From the NCBI GenBank assembly GCA_015063605.1, contig SVTV01000013.1, forward strand, positions 1-64,000: a stretch of 64,000 bases of DNA, in the 5' to 3' direction. Made by a program: the position numbers and the translations under genes. The notes below the pieces were generated by a model. The model saw only the letters and a program-made list of their open reading frames with translations. It did not search any database and was not told where the DNA came from. This DNA comes from Oscillospiraceae bacterium (GTDB lineage Bacteria > Bacillota > Clostridia > Oscillospirales > SIG627). Of this stretch, positions 51,806 through 61,051 are shown one piece after another; the stretch's first letter is position 1; each line of letters starts with the position of its first letter.

Positions 51806-53011
51806 ATGAATTTGTTTTCAAAGCTCAAAAACACTTTTAAAGACGGAACAAGCTATAAAGTGTTTTTGATATCAATACTTATTACGGGTCTTTCTTATGG
51901 TCTATATAAAGGAATGCTCGATAATTTTCTCGCCGAAGTGGTCAAAATGGGAGAAATGGACAGGGGAATAACGGAATTTTTCAGAGAGATTCCGGGAATT
52001 CTTCTTGTTTTCGTATTAGCGGCTTTTTATATGCTTTCCGTGGAAACCATGTATAAAGCAGGTGCTATAATTATGCTTGTAGGTATGGCAATGCATGCCG
52101 TTCTTCCTCCCACAAAGATACTTGCAACGGTCGCTATTTGTATGTATTCCTTCGGTGAGCACATTCAGCTCGGCATGAAGAATACACTTTCTCTGCAATA
52201 TGCCAAAGATAACAAAGGCGGCGAGGCACTCGGAACACATACATCTGTAACTCAGATAGGAACCTTGGTAGGTTATCTTGTAATTGTATTCGCTTTTTCT
52301 GTCTTTTCTCAAAATTCCCCGTACACTCTTTTCTTTGTTATTGCCGCTTGTCTTTTGGGAATAAGCGCTGTATTCTCATTGAAAATAAAAGGCCAAAGCA
52401 AAACAGATGAAACAAAGCGCAGGTTTTACTTCCACAAGAAATACATAAAGTATTATATGCTCGAAGTGTTTTACGGAGCCAGAAAACAAGTATTCTTTAC
52501 CTTTGGACCTTACGTATTGATACTGTTTTACGGTGCAAATGCCGCAACGATCAGTCTGCTTTTTGCTGTGTCTGCCGTAACATGTTTTTTCGCTTCTCCA
52601 ATAATAGGACGCATAATAGATAAAATAGGATACAAGACTGTAATGGTTGCAGATACCCTTATACTCGTTATAGTATGCTTCTTTTACGGATTTGCGCATC
52701 ATATCTTCTCCAAGGACGTTGCCTTTATAGTATGTTGTATAAACTATGTATTGGATGCGGTAATCTCACTGGCATCAATGGCTTCAAATATATATGTAAA
52801 GGATCTTTCCGATACTCCGGAAGAAGTTAAGGCGACGATCTCAACAGGAGTATCAATAAATCATCTTATAACCATTTTCATAGCACTCTTCGGAGGATGG
52901 ATATGGAAGACTTTGGGCATAGAATTATTGTTTATTGCTTCGGCAGTTCTCGGACTTTGCAACAGTGCATATGCCGCAACGATAAAGACCCGTAAAAAAA
53001 CAAATAATTAA
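51806..53011 (+). CDS. MFS transporter
   Basis: A 401-residue protein with about 12 membrane helices in two halves and a charged central loop (LKIKGQSKTDETKRR). The short motif GRIIDKIGYKT in the second half is MFS motif A-like. No specificity feature was recognised. It lies 36 nt after the metallophosphoesterase gene and 17 nt before the HD gene. Confidence 0.88.
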   Translation: MNLFSKLKNTFKDGTSYKVFLISILITGLSYGLYKGMLDNFLAEVVKMGEMDRGITEFFREIPGILLVFVLAAFYMLSVETMYKAGAIIMLVGMAMHAVLPPTKILATVAICMYSFGEHIQLGMKNTLSLQYAKDNKGGEALGTHTSVTQIGTLVGYLVIVFAFSVFSQNSPYTLFFVIAACLLGISAVFSLKIKGQSKTDETKRRFYFHKKYIKYYMLEVFYGARKQVFFTFGPYVLILFYGANAATISLLFAVSAVTCFFASPIIGRIIDKIGYKTVMVADTLILVIVCFFYGFAHHIFSKDVAFIVCCINYVLDAVISLASMASNIYVKDLSDTPEEVKATISTGVSINHLITIFIALFGGWIWKTLGIELLFIASAVLGLCNSAYAATIKTRKKTNN

Positions 53012-53028
53012 ACTCGGGGAGAATACAC

Positions 53029-53601
53029 ATGGATCAAAGAAATTTTATCGACTTTTTAAAAATTGTAGAAAAATTGAAGTGCAATACGCGTCATTCATGG
53101 ACAACATCCGGAAGACACGAAAGCGTCGCCGAGCATTCTTGGCGTCTTGCTCTCATGGCAATGCTTTGTGCAGATGAATATCCCTCTCTCGACATGAATA
53201 AGGTCATAAAAATGTGCCTGATACATGACTTCGGTGAAGCAATAACCGGCGATATACCGTCTTTTCTCAAAACCGATAAACATGAAGATAAAGAAGACGA
53301 TGCTATTGAAAAAATATTATCTTCACTTCCAAATGATAAGCATGATGAATTGAAAGCTTTGTTTAATGAAATGGAGTTCATGGAAACAGACGAAGCAAAG
53401 CTTGTAAAAGCTCTCGATAATATGGAAGCTGTCATTTCTCACAACGAAGCAGATATTTCAACTTGGATCCCTCTTGAATATGAGGAGAATCTCAGATACG
53501 GTCAAGAAACCGCGTCATTTTCCGAATGGACAAAAGAACTGCGTGAAATCTTAAAACAAGACAGCTTGAAAAAGATATCTGAAAGCAAGTCTCAAAAGTA
53601 A
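53029..53601 (+). CDS. HD-domain hydrolase, YfbR-like
   Basis: A 190-residue HD phosphohydrolase. The metal ligands are in SVAEHSWR (His), LIHDFGEAITGD (His-Asp) and KALDNMEA (Asp). The pattern matches YfbR/HD-3 5'-deoxynucleotidases and related phosphatases. It is the last gene of the co-directional run and faces the AraC gene on the other strand. Confidence 0.9.
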   Translation: MDQRNFIDFLKIVEKLKCNTRHSWTTSGRHESVAEHSWRLALMAMLCADEYPSLDMNKVIKMCLIHDFGEAITGDIPSFLKTDKHEDKEDDAIEKILSSLPNDKHDELKALFNEMEFMETDEAKLVKALDNMEAVISHNEADISTWIPLEYEENLRYGQETASFSEWTKELREILKQDSLKKISESKSQK

Positions 53602-53625
53602 TGCGATTTTATCATATGTAAACTT

Positions 53626-54450
53626 TCATGACAAATAAACCTCTCTGTACTGCGTGGGAGAAATGCCGTTCTTTTGCTTGAACATTTTTGAAAATACCAA
53701 CGGATCTTCGTAACCTACGGAATAAGATACATTTCCCACAGAAAGCTCTTTATTCATTAAAAATTCCCGCGCCTTTTCCATTCTGTAATCTATTAGGTAT
53801 TGCTGAGGCGATGATCCGCACTCCTTCTTGAATACTGTATAGAGATATTTTCGGCTCAATCCCACAAAGGATGCTATCTTATCTACCGTAATGTCCTCGG
53901 AAAAATGAGCCTTGATAAAGCGTGTGGCAAGATAAAAATATGAGTTTTCATTAGCCTCGGATAAGTTCCCGCTCTTAGCAGTCATTAACGACATAAACTC
54001 ATATAAGAGGGAAGTAAATTTCAGATTTTCCGACATATCCGCACTGCGTTCCTTTTGCATTGATCTCATAACCGACAATATCTTTTCGCCGTTATGCGGT
54101 TCAAACACGGGATCCTTTATAGACAGCGAAGCTTCGGATAATATTTCCTTCGCCTCATCTCCCGAGAATATCACCCATATATAATGCCAGGGATCCTCTT
54201 TATCCGCTTGATATTTTACTATGTTATGCGGAAACACAGCGAACATCTGACCTTTTGAAAGCTCATATTTTTTTGTTCCGCTGTAAAATACACCTTTTCC
54301 TGAGATAATATAATGCAAGAGATAATACGGTCTGACTCCGGGTCCCCAAAAATGTCCCGATGAGCATTTCTCTTCATTTGAGCTCAAAGGATAAAGGCCA
54401 TGTTTATTATTAGCCGGTATATTTATTATTTCCTCACAGCAATCCTTCAT
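53626..54450 (-). CDS. AraC-family transcriptional regulator
   Basis: A 274-residue protein with a cupin-like N-terminal domain (HYIISGKGVFYSG...FAVFPHNIVKYQ) and a C-terminal AraC double HTH (TVDKIASFVGLSRKYLYTVFKK and VGNVSYSVGYEDPLVFSKMFKQ). GAGG 6 nt upstream selects ATG 54450; ATG 54474 is only about 7 nt from the predicted transcription start. It is divergent from the GH4 glycosidase gene and probably activates it in response to an alpha-galactoside or similar sugar. Confidence 0.92.
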   Translation of the reverse strand: MKDCCEEIINIPANNKHGLYPLSSNEEKCSSGHFWGPGVRPYYLLHYIISGKGVFYSGTKKYELSKGQMFAVFPHNIVKYQADKEDPWHYIWVIFSGDEAKEILSEASLSIKDPVFEPHNGEKILSVMRSMQKERSADMSENLKFTSLLYEFMSLMTAKSGNLSEANENSYFYLATRFIKAHFSEDITVDKIASFVGLSRKYLYTVFKKECGSSPQQYLIDYRMEKAREFLMNKELSVGNVSYSVGYEDPLVFSKMFKQKNGISPTQYREVYLS

Positions 54451-54487
54451 AACAAACCTCACAACCGAATACATTCATTATAAGGAC

Positions 54488-54517
54488 ATTATAACATAAA
54501 CAAATGACATAAAGCAA
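54488..54517 (-). promoter_or_regulatory. promoter of the AraC gene
   Basis: TTGCTT (54512-54517) and TATAAT (54488-54493) on the minus strand, spacer 18 bp. Confidence 0.6.
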
Positions 54518-54588
54518 TAGACCTGAGCCGTTTTTTTATGTAAAATATAGGCATACGGGTAAAGCCCTTAAACAGAGAGGAATACGAT

Positions 54589-55902
54589 ATGAAAAAATTC
54601 GCTTTTATAGGCGGCGGAAGCTTTGGCTTCACAAGAAGCCTCGTAAGAGACCTTCTTACTTTTCCTGCTTTCAGAGATGCCGAAATAGCTCTGATGGATA
54701 TAGACGAGGAGCGTCTCGGATATATCAAGCAGGCTTGTGACAAAATAGTTGCACAAGGCGGATATCCTGCAACGATAACAGCTACAACCGACAGAGTGGA
54801 AGCACTCAAAAATGCCGACGGTGTAGTATGCACCATCTTATGCGGTGATGTGGATGTATGGCAATATGATATTACTATTCCCAAAAAATACGGTGTTGAT
54901 ATAAATGTAGGCGATACAAGAGGTCCTTCCGGTATATTCAGAGCGCTCCGCACCATTCCCGTTATGCTGGATATATGCGCCGATATAGAAAAATACTGTC
55001 CCGATGCGGTATTTTTGAATTACACCAACCCCATGGCGATGCTTTGCAGAGCTATGCAGGAAAAATATCCCAATCTCAAGATCACAGGCCTTTGCCACAG
55101 CGTTCAGGGTACCGCTGAAATGCTCGCAAAATGGATCGGCGCTGATATAAACGACGTAACATATACTTGTGCCGGAGTTAACCATCAGGCTTTCTATATT
55201 GATCTGAAATGGAAGGGCGAAGATATGTACCCTTACATAAGAGAAGCCTTGAAAGATCCGAAACTCTATAACGAAGAGCTTATCCGCAATAATATGTTCC
55301 GACATCTTGATTATTATGTCACTGAGTCAAGCGGTCATAACAGCGAATATGTAGCATGGTACAGAAAGAGAGCAGATCTTATAGACGAATACTGCAACGG
55401 AGGAAGCTGGAATCCCGGAAAGCACGCCTTCATTCTTAACAGCTACAGAAGCCGTAAGGATACATGGAGAGATGATATAAAGAATTATCTGAACGCCGAA
55501 AAGGTAGATCTCGGAAGAGGTCATGAATATGCAGGATATATTTTCAACGCTGTATTCGGAGATAATACGATCTATAAATTCAACGGTAATGTAAGAAACT
55601 TCAATCTTATCGACAATCTTCCTTACGGATGCTGCGTTGAGGTACCGGTTGTAGCAAGTAAAAACAAGCTCGAATCCGTAGCGGTAGGTAAGCTTCCGGA
55701 TCATTTGGCAGTGCTTGTCAATACTACAGCCCGTTGCGAGGAATTAGCCGTACAAGCCGCTCTTGAAGGCGATGCAAAAAAGGTATTCTGGGCATGTGCA
55801 TACGATCCCCTTACAAGCGCCGTGCTTTCTCTCGACGAAATAGAGAGAATGGTCAAGGAAATGCTTGAACAAAACAAAGAATATATTCCTTGGTATAAAT
55901 AA
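54589..55902 (+). CDS. GH4 family glycosidase, alpha-galactosidase-like
   Basis: A 437-residue NAD- and Mn-dependent glycosidase. The N-terminal dinucleotide motif is [26 protein letters not shown] carries the substrate-binding Asn, GLCHSVQGT holds the metal-binding Cys-His, and CAGVNHQAF the second His. The CHS triplet is the form associated with alpha-galactosidases in GH4 (CHE goes with alpha-glucosidases). It acts in the cytosol by redox-assisted elimination. AGAGAGG precedes the start. Confidence 0.92.
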   Translation: MKKFAFIGGGSFGFTRSLVRDLLTFPAFRDAEIALMDIDEERLGYIKQACDKIVAQGGYPATITATTDRVEALKNADGVVCTILCGDVDVWQYDITIPKKYGVDINVGDTRGPSGIFRALRTIPVMLDICADIEKYCPDAVFLNYTNPMAMLCRAMQEKYPNLKITGLCHSVQGTAEMLAKWIGADINDVTYTCAGVNHQAFYIDLKWKGEDMYPYIREALKDPKLYNEELIRNNMFRHLDYYVTESSGHNSEYVAWYRKRADLIDEYCNGGSWNPGKHAFILNSYRSRKDTWRDDIKNYLNAEKVDLGRGHEYAGYIFNAVFGDNTIYKFNGNVRNFNLIDNLPYGCCVEVPVVASKNKLESVAVGKLPDHLAVLVNTTARCEELAVQAALEGDAKKVFWACAYDPLTSAVLSLDEIERMVKEMLEQNKEYIPWYK

Positions 55903-55913
55903 TACATAGTATT

Positions 55914-55960
55914 GATTCCCAAAGACGTTCCTTATTCCGGAAAACTTTGGGAATCATTTG
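55914..55960 (+). terminator. terminator after the GH4 gene
   Basis: GATTCCCAAAG and CTTTGGGAATC form a perfect 11-bp stem with an inner TTCC/GGAA pairing; the following ATTTG is a weak T tract. Confidence 0.65.
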
Positions 55961-55988
55961 AATTCAAATTAAAATTTAATCAAAACTA

Positions 55989-56016
55989 TTGACGGTTTTC
56001 ATCGACAGTTTATAGT
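55989..56016 (+). promoter_or_regulatory. upstream copy of a duplicated promoter
   Basis: TTGACG, 16-bp spacer containing CATCGACAGTT, TATAGT. The surrounding sequence ACTATTGACG...CATCGA-AGTTTATA is repeated 56 bp downstream. Confidence 0.65.
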
Positions 56017-56044
56017 ATTTCACCTAAAAAATTACTTAAAACTA

Positions 56045-56073
56045 TTGACGATTTGCCATCGAAAGTTTATAAT
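56045..56073 (+). promoter_or_regulatory. downstream copy of the duplicated promoter
   Basis: TTGACG, 17-bp spacer containing CCATCGAAAGTT, TATAAT. A tandem 12-bp unit (TTATAATATAGC/T) follows from 56067. This copy is the stronger match to consensus. Confidence 0.75.
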
Positions 56074-56118
56074 ATAGCTTATAATATAGTTTATTAAAAA
56101 TTAGTGAGGAAAACAAAA

Positions 56119-57006
56119 ATGGATACAACATTAGTTATATTGGCTGCAGGTCTCGGCAGCCGTTTCGGCGGAAATAAACAGATATCTCACGTAGGTCCCC
56201 ACGATGAGATATTGATGGAATATTCGATCCATGACGCTATAAATGCAGGCTTCACACAGGTAGTGTTTATTTTGAAGCAGGATATGGTCGAGCTTATAAA
56301 AACCACAATAGGAGCTCGCCTTGAAGGAAAGGTACGCGTTGATTACGCCGTTCAGGATGAATCTACCATCCCCGATTGGTACAAGATACCATCTGACAGA
56401 ACAAAGCCCTTCGGAACAGTTCATGCTGTTCTTTGCGCAAAAGACGTAATACAAGCACCTTTTGCTACAGTTAACGCAGATGACTACTACGGAAAAGAAG
56501 CTTTCTCTATTATGCATGATCTTCTCTGCAAGCTCGAAAGTGCAGATGATGCCGCCATGGTGCCTTATATTCTCGGAAATACAATGAGCGAAAACGGCGG
56601 CGTAACAAGAGGAATATGCAAGATCGAAAACGGTATGCTTTCCTTGATCAACGAAACAAAGAATATCCAATATACGGAAAACAAGGAAATAACCAGCGAC
56701 AACGGAAAGCTTTCCGCTGACGAAATGGTTTCAATGAATATGTTCGGCTTCCATAACAAGCTTTTGGAGCGCATGGATGAATATTTCGAAACCTTCCTTA
56801 AAAACATCGCTGAAGGCGACATAAAGGCAGAGTGCCTCCTTCCAATAATGGTAGGCGAATTCCTTGGGTCCGGTAATTTTAAGGTATGTGCAAAATCCTC
56901 TCCCGATAAATGGTTCGGAATAACATATCAGGCAGACCGCGACCTCGTTATTTCAAAATTAAAGGAACTCCACGAAAACGGTACCTATCCCGAAAAGCTC
57001 TTTTGA
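56119..57006 (+). CDS. sugar-phosphate nucleotidyltransferase-like protein
   Basis: A 295-residue NTP-transferase-fold protein. The nucleotide-binding loop is ILAAGLGSRFGGNKQ and the metal Asp is in TVNADDYYG; PFGTVHAVLCAK is also typical. It lacks the classical GxGTRLxPxT wording of glucose-1-phosphate enzymes, so its sugar is uncertain. GAGG sets the start at ATG 56119, not the GTG at 56104. Two repeated promoters lie upstream, and the GNAT and oxidoreductase genes follow closely. Confidence 0.87.
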   Translation: MDTTLVILAAGLGSRFGGNKQISHVGPHDEILMEYSIHDAINAGFTQVVFILKQDMVELIKTTIGARLEGKVRVDYAVQDESTIPDWYKIPSDRTKPFGTVHAVLCAKDVIQAPFATVNADDYYGKEAFSIMHDLLCKLESADDAAMVPYILGNTMSENGGVTRGICKIENGMLSLINETKNIQYTENKEITSDNGKLSADEMVSMNMFGFHNKLLERMDEYFETFLKNIAEGDIKAECLLPIMVGEFLGSGNFKVCAKSSPDKWFGITYQADRDLVISKLKELHENGTYPEKLF

Positions 57007-57016
57007 TAGGATTTGC

Positions 57017-57787
57017 ATGTCTTCTGTAAGAGATTTTAAGTATTACAAAGAACGTTTATCGGATCTTCTTTCAATAGAATATAACTGTTCTAAAAAAGAC
57101 CTTTCGATAAACGAAAATGTTATAACAACATCCTCTTTGAACGAAGGACGAAGGATATACAGCTCTGAAAAAGAATTCTTTCATATGGTAACGACCGGAA
57201 ATAATGCTGTCATTACATCGGATGAGGTGTTACATCCTTTTCTGAAAGAATTCGTCAGGAACAGAACCGGACATTGGTTGTTTGAGATACCGAATCTTCT
57301 TCCTTTGGAAAAGCATTTAAACGAATTCAACTATACATTGACAGGAACATTCCACATGTTCCTGCCATGTACTGACGCTTATCCAAAAAGAACCTATCCG
57401 GTAAAATGGTTCTTCGGGAAAGAAGAGATCGATATATTTTACGGCGATAAGAGATTTCCGAATGCTATATGTTCAAAGTATCTTCCCGAACGTCCCGACA
57501 GAATAGTCATTTGTGCTTATGACAATGACAAAATAATGGGCATTGCAGGATGCAGCGAGGATGCAAAGGGCTGGATGCAGATAGGGATCGACGTAATGCC
57601 CGAATACCGTTCAAAAGGTGTAGGAACATATCTTGTTACCTTACTGAAAAACAAGATAATTGAAAACGGTGATGTTCCGTTTTACGGAACGAGCGTTACG
57701 AATTATCATTCATGGAATATAGCGCTTAACAGCGGATTCAGACCCGCTTGGGTCGAAATAGGCGCTGATAGAATTAAACTTCGATGA
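57017..57787 (+). CDS. GNAT family N-acetyltransferase
   Basis: A 256-residue protein. The C-terminal half is a GNAT domain with QIGIDVMPEYRSKGVGTYLVTLL (acetyl-CoA loop) and YGTSVTNYHSWNIALNSGF. The N-terminal half is an unassigned domain that may be a second, degenerate GNAT fold. It starts 10 nt after the nucleotidyltransferase gene and lies 26 nt before an oxidoreductase gene, so the three are one operon. It may acetylate an amino sugar or a protein. Confidence 0.87.
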   Translation: MSSVRDFKYYKERLSDLLSIEYNCSKKDLSINENVITTSSLNEGRRIYSSEKEFFHMVTTGNNAVITSDEVLHPFLKEFVRNRTGHWLFEIPNLLPLEKHLNEFNYTLTGTFHMFLPCTDAYPKRTYPVKWFFGKEEIDIFYGDKRFPNAICSKYLPERPDRIVICAYDNDKIMGIAGCSEDAKGWMQIGIDVMPEYRSKGVGTYLVTLLKNKIIENGDVPFYGTSVTNYHSWNIALNSGFRPAWVEIGADRIKLR

Positions 57788-57813
57788 GATAATATCGAGA
57801 AGGGAAAACTAAT

Positions 57814-58851
57814 ATGAAAAAAATAGGTTATTGTGTAGTAGGCCTTGGTATAGGTCAGGATCATTTGGCAGCAGCAGCAAAAAATCCCAATGTTGATTAC
57901 CTTGCAGTATGCGACATAGATGAAAACAGACTTGAAAAAGTAAAAGCTAAGTATTCCGATCTCATTTGCTACACCTCCTTTGATGAAATGCTCAAGGATC
58001 CTAAAATAGATATAGTCAGCATTTGTCTTCCCAGCGGAATGCACGCTGATTTTGCAGTTAAGGCACTTGACGCAGGTAAAAACGTTCTGTGTGAAAAGCC
58101 GATCGATATAAGCGTTGAAAAAGCATTGACGATCGAAGAAGCTCGAATCAGATCGGGTAAAAAAGTAGGAGTTATTTTCCAGATAAGAAACAATCCCATA
58201 ATAAGAGAAGCTAAGAAAGCACTTGATGAAGGAAGATTCGGTAAGATTATTCTCGGAAACTTCGCAGTAAAATGGTATCGCGATCAGCCTTACTATGATG
58301 CAGGCGGATGGAGAGGTACATGGGCAATGGACGGAGGCGGTTCATTGATGAACCAGGCAGTACATACCGTTGATATTATGCAGTGGTTTATGGGCGATGT
58401 CGAAAGTGTACAGGGTATTTATACAGTCGCTAACCACAACATTGAAACAGAAGATCTGACCTCATCTGTTATAAGATTCAAGAACGGTGCAACAGCCACC
58501 TTCGTATCCACAACATGCTGCAACCCTTCACGCGGAACATTCATGCAGGTATACGGCGCCGACGGATGCTTTGAGATAACAGGTGAGACATTTGATGCAT
58601 GGAAACCCGCAGGTGTAACACCCGAAGAAGAAAAAGCCATGATCGAAAAATATGCTCACGGTAACACAGCCGCAATTGCTTCCACACCCGGTCTTGTACT
58701 CGGTCATGCGTCTCAGGTAAACGACATGATAGATGCTGTCATAAATGACCGCGATCCTCAGGTCGGTCCTTTGGAGGCAATAAAAGCAGTTCGCATAATC
58801 AATGCAGTATACGAGTCCTCAAGAACCGGAAAGGTCATTTATTTTGATTGA
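57814..58851 (+). CDS. Gfo/Idh/MocA-family oxidoreductase
   Basis: A 345-residue NAD(P)-dependent enzyme. The Rossmann motif is CVVGLGIGQDH, the catalytic motif AGKNVLCEKPIDI, and the substrate-domain block GGGSLMNQAVHTVDIMQWF, wording typical of sugar-nucleotide or inositol-type dehydrogenases. Together with a nucleotidyltransferase and an acetyltransferase, it suggests modification of a sugar. AGAAGGG precedes the start. It is the third gene behind the duplicated promoters. Confidence 0.93.
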   Translation: MKKIGYCVVGLGIGQDHLAAAAKNPNVDYLAVCDIDENRLEKVKAKYSDLICYTSFDEMLKDPKIDIVSICLPSGMHADFAVKALDAGKNVLCEKPIDISVEKALTIEEARIRSGKKVGVIFQIRNNPIIREAKKALDEGRFGKIILGNFAVKWYRDQPYYDAGGWRGTWAMDGGGSLMNQAVHTVDIMQWFMGDVESVQGIYTVANHNIETEDLTSSVIRFKNGATATFVSTTCCNPSRGTFMQVYGADGCFEITGETFDAWKPAGVTPEEEKAMIEKYAHGNTAAIASTPGLVLGHASQVNDMIDAVINDRDPQVGPLEAIKAVRIINAVYESSRTGKVIYFD

Positions 58852-59032
58852 CGGGAAAATAACAAAAATTTCGATACAATCATTTTTGTGGCATCTATTC
58901 ATCATATGGATATATAGTTTATTAATTAGTTATATCCCATTTATAAGCTTTTTTACATACCGAATTAAGCCAAAAATTCGGAGCGTAAAACGCCATATTC
59001 GAAAACATGCTACCGCAAAAAAGAGAATGTGA
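58844..59032 (+). CDS. possible small membrane protein
   Basis: If translation begins at TTG 58844 (AAAGG about 9 nt upstream) a 62-residue protein results. It has one hydrophobic span (WHLFIIWIYSLLISYIPFISFF) and a very basic tail (HIRKHATAKKRM). It overlaps the oxidoreductase stop by 8 nt and ends 15 nt before the ABC exporter. It may instead be non-coding junction DNA. A hairpin CCGAATT/AATTCGG lies inside it. Confidence 0.25.
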   Translation: MIDGKITKISIQSFLWHLFIIWIYSLLISYIPFISFFTYRIKPKIRSVKRHIRKHATAKKRM

Positions 59033-59047
59033 GGTGCAAGTAATATT

Positions 59048-60655
59048 ATGTTCTATAAGCTCATTCGCAATAGGTATCTCATATATTTCATCTGCGTTTC
59101 TTTGACCGGAGGTTTTTTCTATGCATTCCCCATTTCACTTACGCAGCGCATTGTGGATGAACTGAGTGACGGTGGAAGTACGACGGTTTTTGTGTACTGC
59201 ACGATCGGATACATGCTCTGCCGTGGTCTGGGCTGTCTTTTTGATTATCTTGGCGCGATTCTTTCCAAGCATCTGTCCAATCGGCTGCTTGTAGATTTGC
59301 GCAGAAGCTTTTTGGAAAATCTCTATCGCCGCGCTCCGCAAACGGTCTACAGCGAGCGTTTTGAGAGAATATTCTCTCTCTTTTCCTCGGATATTGACAC
59401 CGTTGCAGGAGGCGTCAGCGGTCCGCTTCTGTGGTTCTGCTCCTCGGTCTCTCTTTTTCTTTGGTCATCAACAACGCTTGTCGTTATCCGACCGGAGCTT
59501 GCGGCGATTTATGTGGCGGCGGCAATCCTCATTGCGTTAAACACTGTTGCCAGCGGAAAACGGATTAAGAAAAACCAGCTGAAGACCAAAAAGGTTGAAG
59601 AAAAACGCATCTCTCACGCAAAACTTATTATCGATCAGTATATGAAGCTGCTCATCATGAATCAGGATGCAGCCATGATTCGCATGAATTCGGAAATTGA
59701 TCGGGAAGTGACCGAGTTGTCTCTGCGGGATACGAAGATTGCCTCGCAAAAAACGCTGCTCAACGATAACATATATTATCTTTCCGGCGCGCTTGTGTGG
59801 CTGCTCGGCGGATTTTTGGTGCTCGCGGGCAATATGACCGTGGGTGAAATTACGGCATTCATATCCTTTGCGGGGCTTATCATTTCGCCCATCGTGCGTT
59901 TTTCATCCCAGTGGGTAGCACTGCAAAAAATGCAGGTATCCTTGCAGAGAATTAAAGAATTTCAGAATAATGCCGATGCTGACTGGGGTGACGAATCCGC
60001 AGAGGGTCTTTGCGGAGCTCTTCGCTTTGAAAAGGTAAACTTTTCCTATTCGCCGGATAAGCCGCTGATTGTGGATTTCTCAGCAGATTTTAGGGCAGAC
60101 CGTGTTTACTGTCTCGCAGGAGCCAATGGCAGTGGTAAAAGCACGGTATTCCGCCTGCTGACACGGCTTTTGGACAGCTATACAGGGAATATTTTCTATG
60201 CAGGAAAGAATATCCGGACATTCACAAAGGAATCCCTGTACGGTCTCATTGGATATGAGAACGAAGTTCCCGTGATCGTCAACGGTACGCTGTATGACAA
60301 TCTGATTTTCAGTATTCCTGAGGCGGATCCGTCTGTGGTGGAAGAACTTTATGTCGCAAGCGGACTTTCCGCTATGCTCGGGGCACCGCTTGATCTTGCG
60401 GTGGAAAGTGGAGAAAAACAGTTCTCCCGCGGACAGATGCAGTTGATTGGTATTGTGCGGATGCTTCTGTCCGGGAAAAAGATACTCATTTTTGATGAGA
60501 CCTTTTCCGGTATCGCCGATGATGCGGTAGCTCGTGTTATGAAACTGCTGCGGGAATACTGCCGGGTGAATTTTGCAATCGTCATCTTTGTTTCGCATAA
60601 TAAAGATCATCAAAATATGGCGGAAGAAACGATTTTCGTGGATATGGAACGGTAA
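59048..60655 (+). CDS. ABC exporter with fused permease and ATPase
   Basis: A 535-residue half-transporter: six membrane helices (about residues 10-300) and an ATPase domain (about 325-535). Walker A is GANGSGKST, Walker B is ILIFDETFSG, and the signature is FSRGQMQ instead of LSGGQ. There is no N-terminal peptidase domain. Base and codon use are visibly more GC-rich than the neighbours (for example CTG, GCG and CGC codons). With the IS256 remnant just downstream, this suggests acquisition by transfer. A partner half-transporter or substrate gene is not present. Confidence 0.9.
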   Translation: MFYKLIRNRYLIYFICVSLTGGFFYAFPISLTQRIVDELSDGGSTTVFVYCTIGYMLCRGLGCLFDYLGAILSKHLSNRLLVDLRRSFLENLYRRAPQTVYSERFERIFSLFSSDIDTVAGGVSGPLLWFCSSVSLFLWSSTTLVVIRPELAAIYVAAAILIALNTVASGKRIKKNQLKTKKVEEKRISHAKLIIDQYMKLLIMNQDAAMIRMNSEIDREVTELSLRDTKIASQKTLLNDNIYYLSGALVWLLGGFLVLAGNMTVGEITAFISFAGLIISPIVRFSSQWVALQKMQVSLQRIKEFQNNADADWGDESAEGLCGALRFEKVNFSYSPDKPLIVDFSADFRADRVYCLAGANGSGKSTVFRLLTRLLDSYTGNIFYAGKNIRTFTKESLYGLIGYENEVPVIVNGTLYDNLIFSIPEADPSVVEELYVASGLSAMLGAPLDLAVESGEKQFSRGQMQLIGIVRMLLSGKKILIFDETFSGIADDAVARVMKLLREYCRVNFAIVIFVSHNKDHQNMAEETIFVDMER

Positions 60656-60661
60656 AAACAT

Positions 60662-60705
60662 AAAAAGCAGGACCATAAACATTTTTCTTCCGGCCCTGCT
60701 TTTTC
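60662..60705 (+). terminator. terminator after the ABC exporter
   Basis: AAAAAGCAGG pairs with CCTGCTTTTT, with further CC/GG pairs inside; T tract built in. Confidence 0.85.
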
Positions 60706-60867
60706 TGTATGATACATGCCTATAATGCCTTACAGATATTCCGTAAAGGAGCTGCGTACGCGATAAGGTACAATAAGTTGAGCAGATTAAAAACAACACA
60801 AAAAATAAACACGGCTTGCGGTCTCCGGTAGAAATGAAGTTACGACACTAAATATCCGAAAGGAGAC

Positions 60868-61034
60868 AGCAAACCATCTCCAACAACATTGGACAATTCA
60901 ACGAGGAAATAGTCAGGGAAGAACTCAAGGAATTGGTCCTTAGGTGTGCCGAGGAGCCCCTCAACGAACTGCTGCAGGCCGAAGCGGAAAGACTCACGCA
61001 GTCGGCCCACTACGAACGCAGCATTTTCAATTAG
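60868..61034 (+). pseudogene. IS256-family transposase remnant (N-terminal fragment)
   Basis: Reading from 60876, 52 codons encode FNEEIVREELKELVLRC, EPLNELLQAEAERLTQSAHY and ERSIFN before a TAG. This is the conserved N-terminus of IS256-type transposases; the DDE catalytic domain is absent. AAAGGAG lies at a proper distance, but the expected ATG reads ATC. The 396-nt gap 60656-61051 otherwise holds only the ABC terminator and the probable left end of the element. No matching right end was seen. Confidence 0.8.
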
Positions 61035-61051
61035 AAAGGGAGGGTGTTTAA

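Noticed and set aside
55989-56073. The repeated CATCGA-AGTTTATA block as a CRISPR-like or phage attachment repeat
   Set aside because: Only two copies, each coinciding with a promoter; local promoter duplication explains it better.
60841-61051. An active IS256 insertion sequence
   Set aside because: Only about 52 codons of the transposase remain and no second end was found; it is a remnant.
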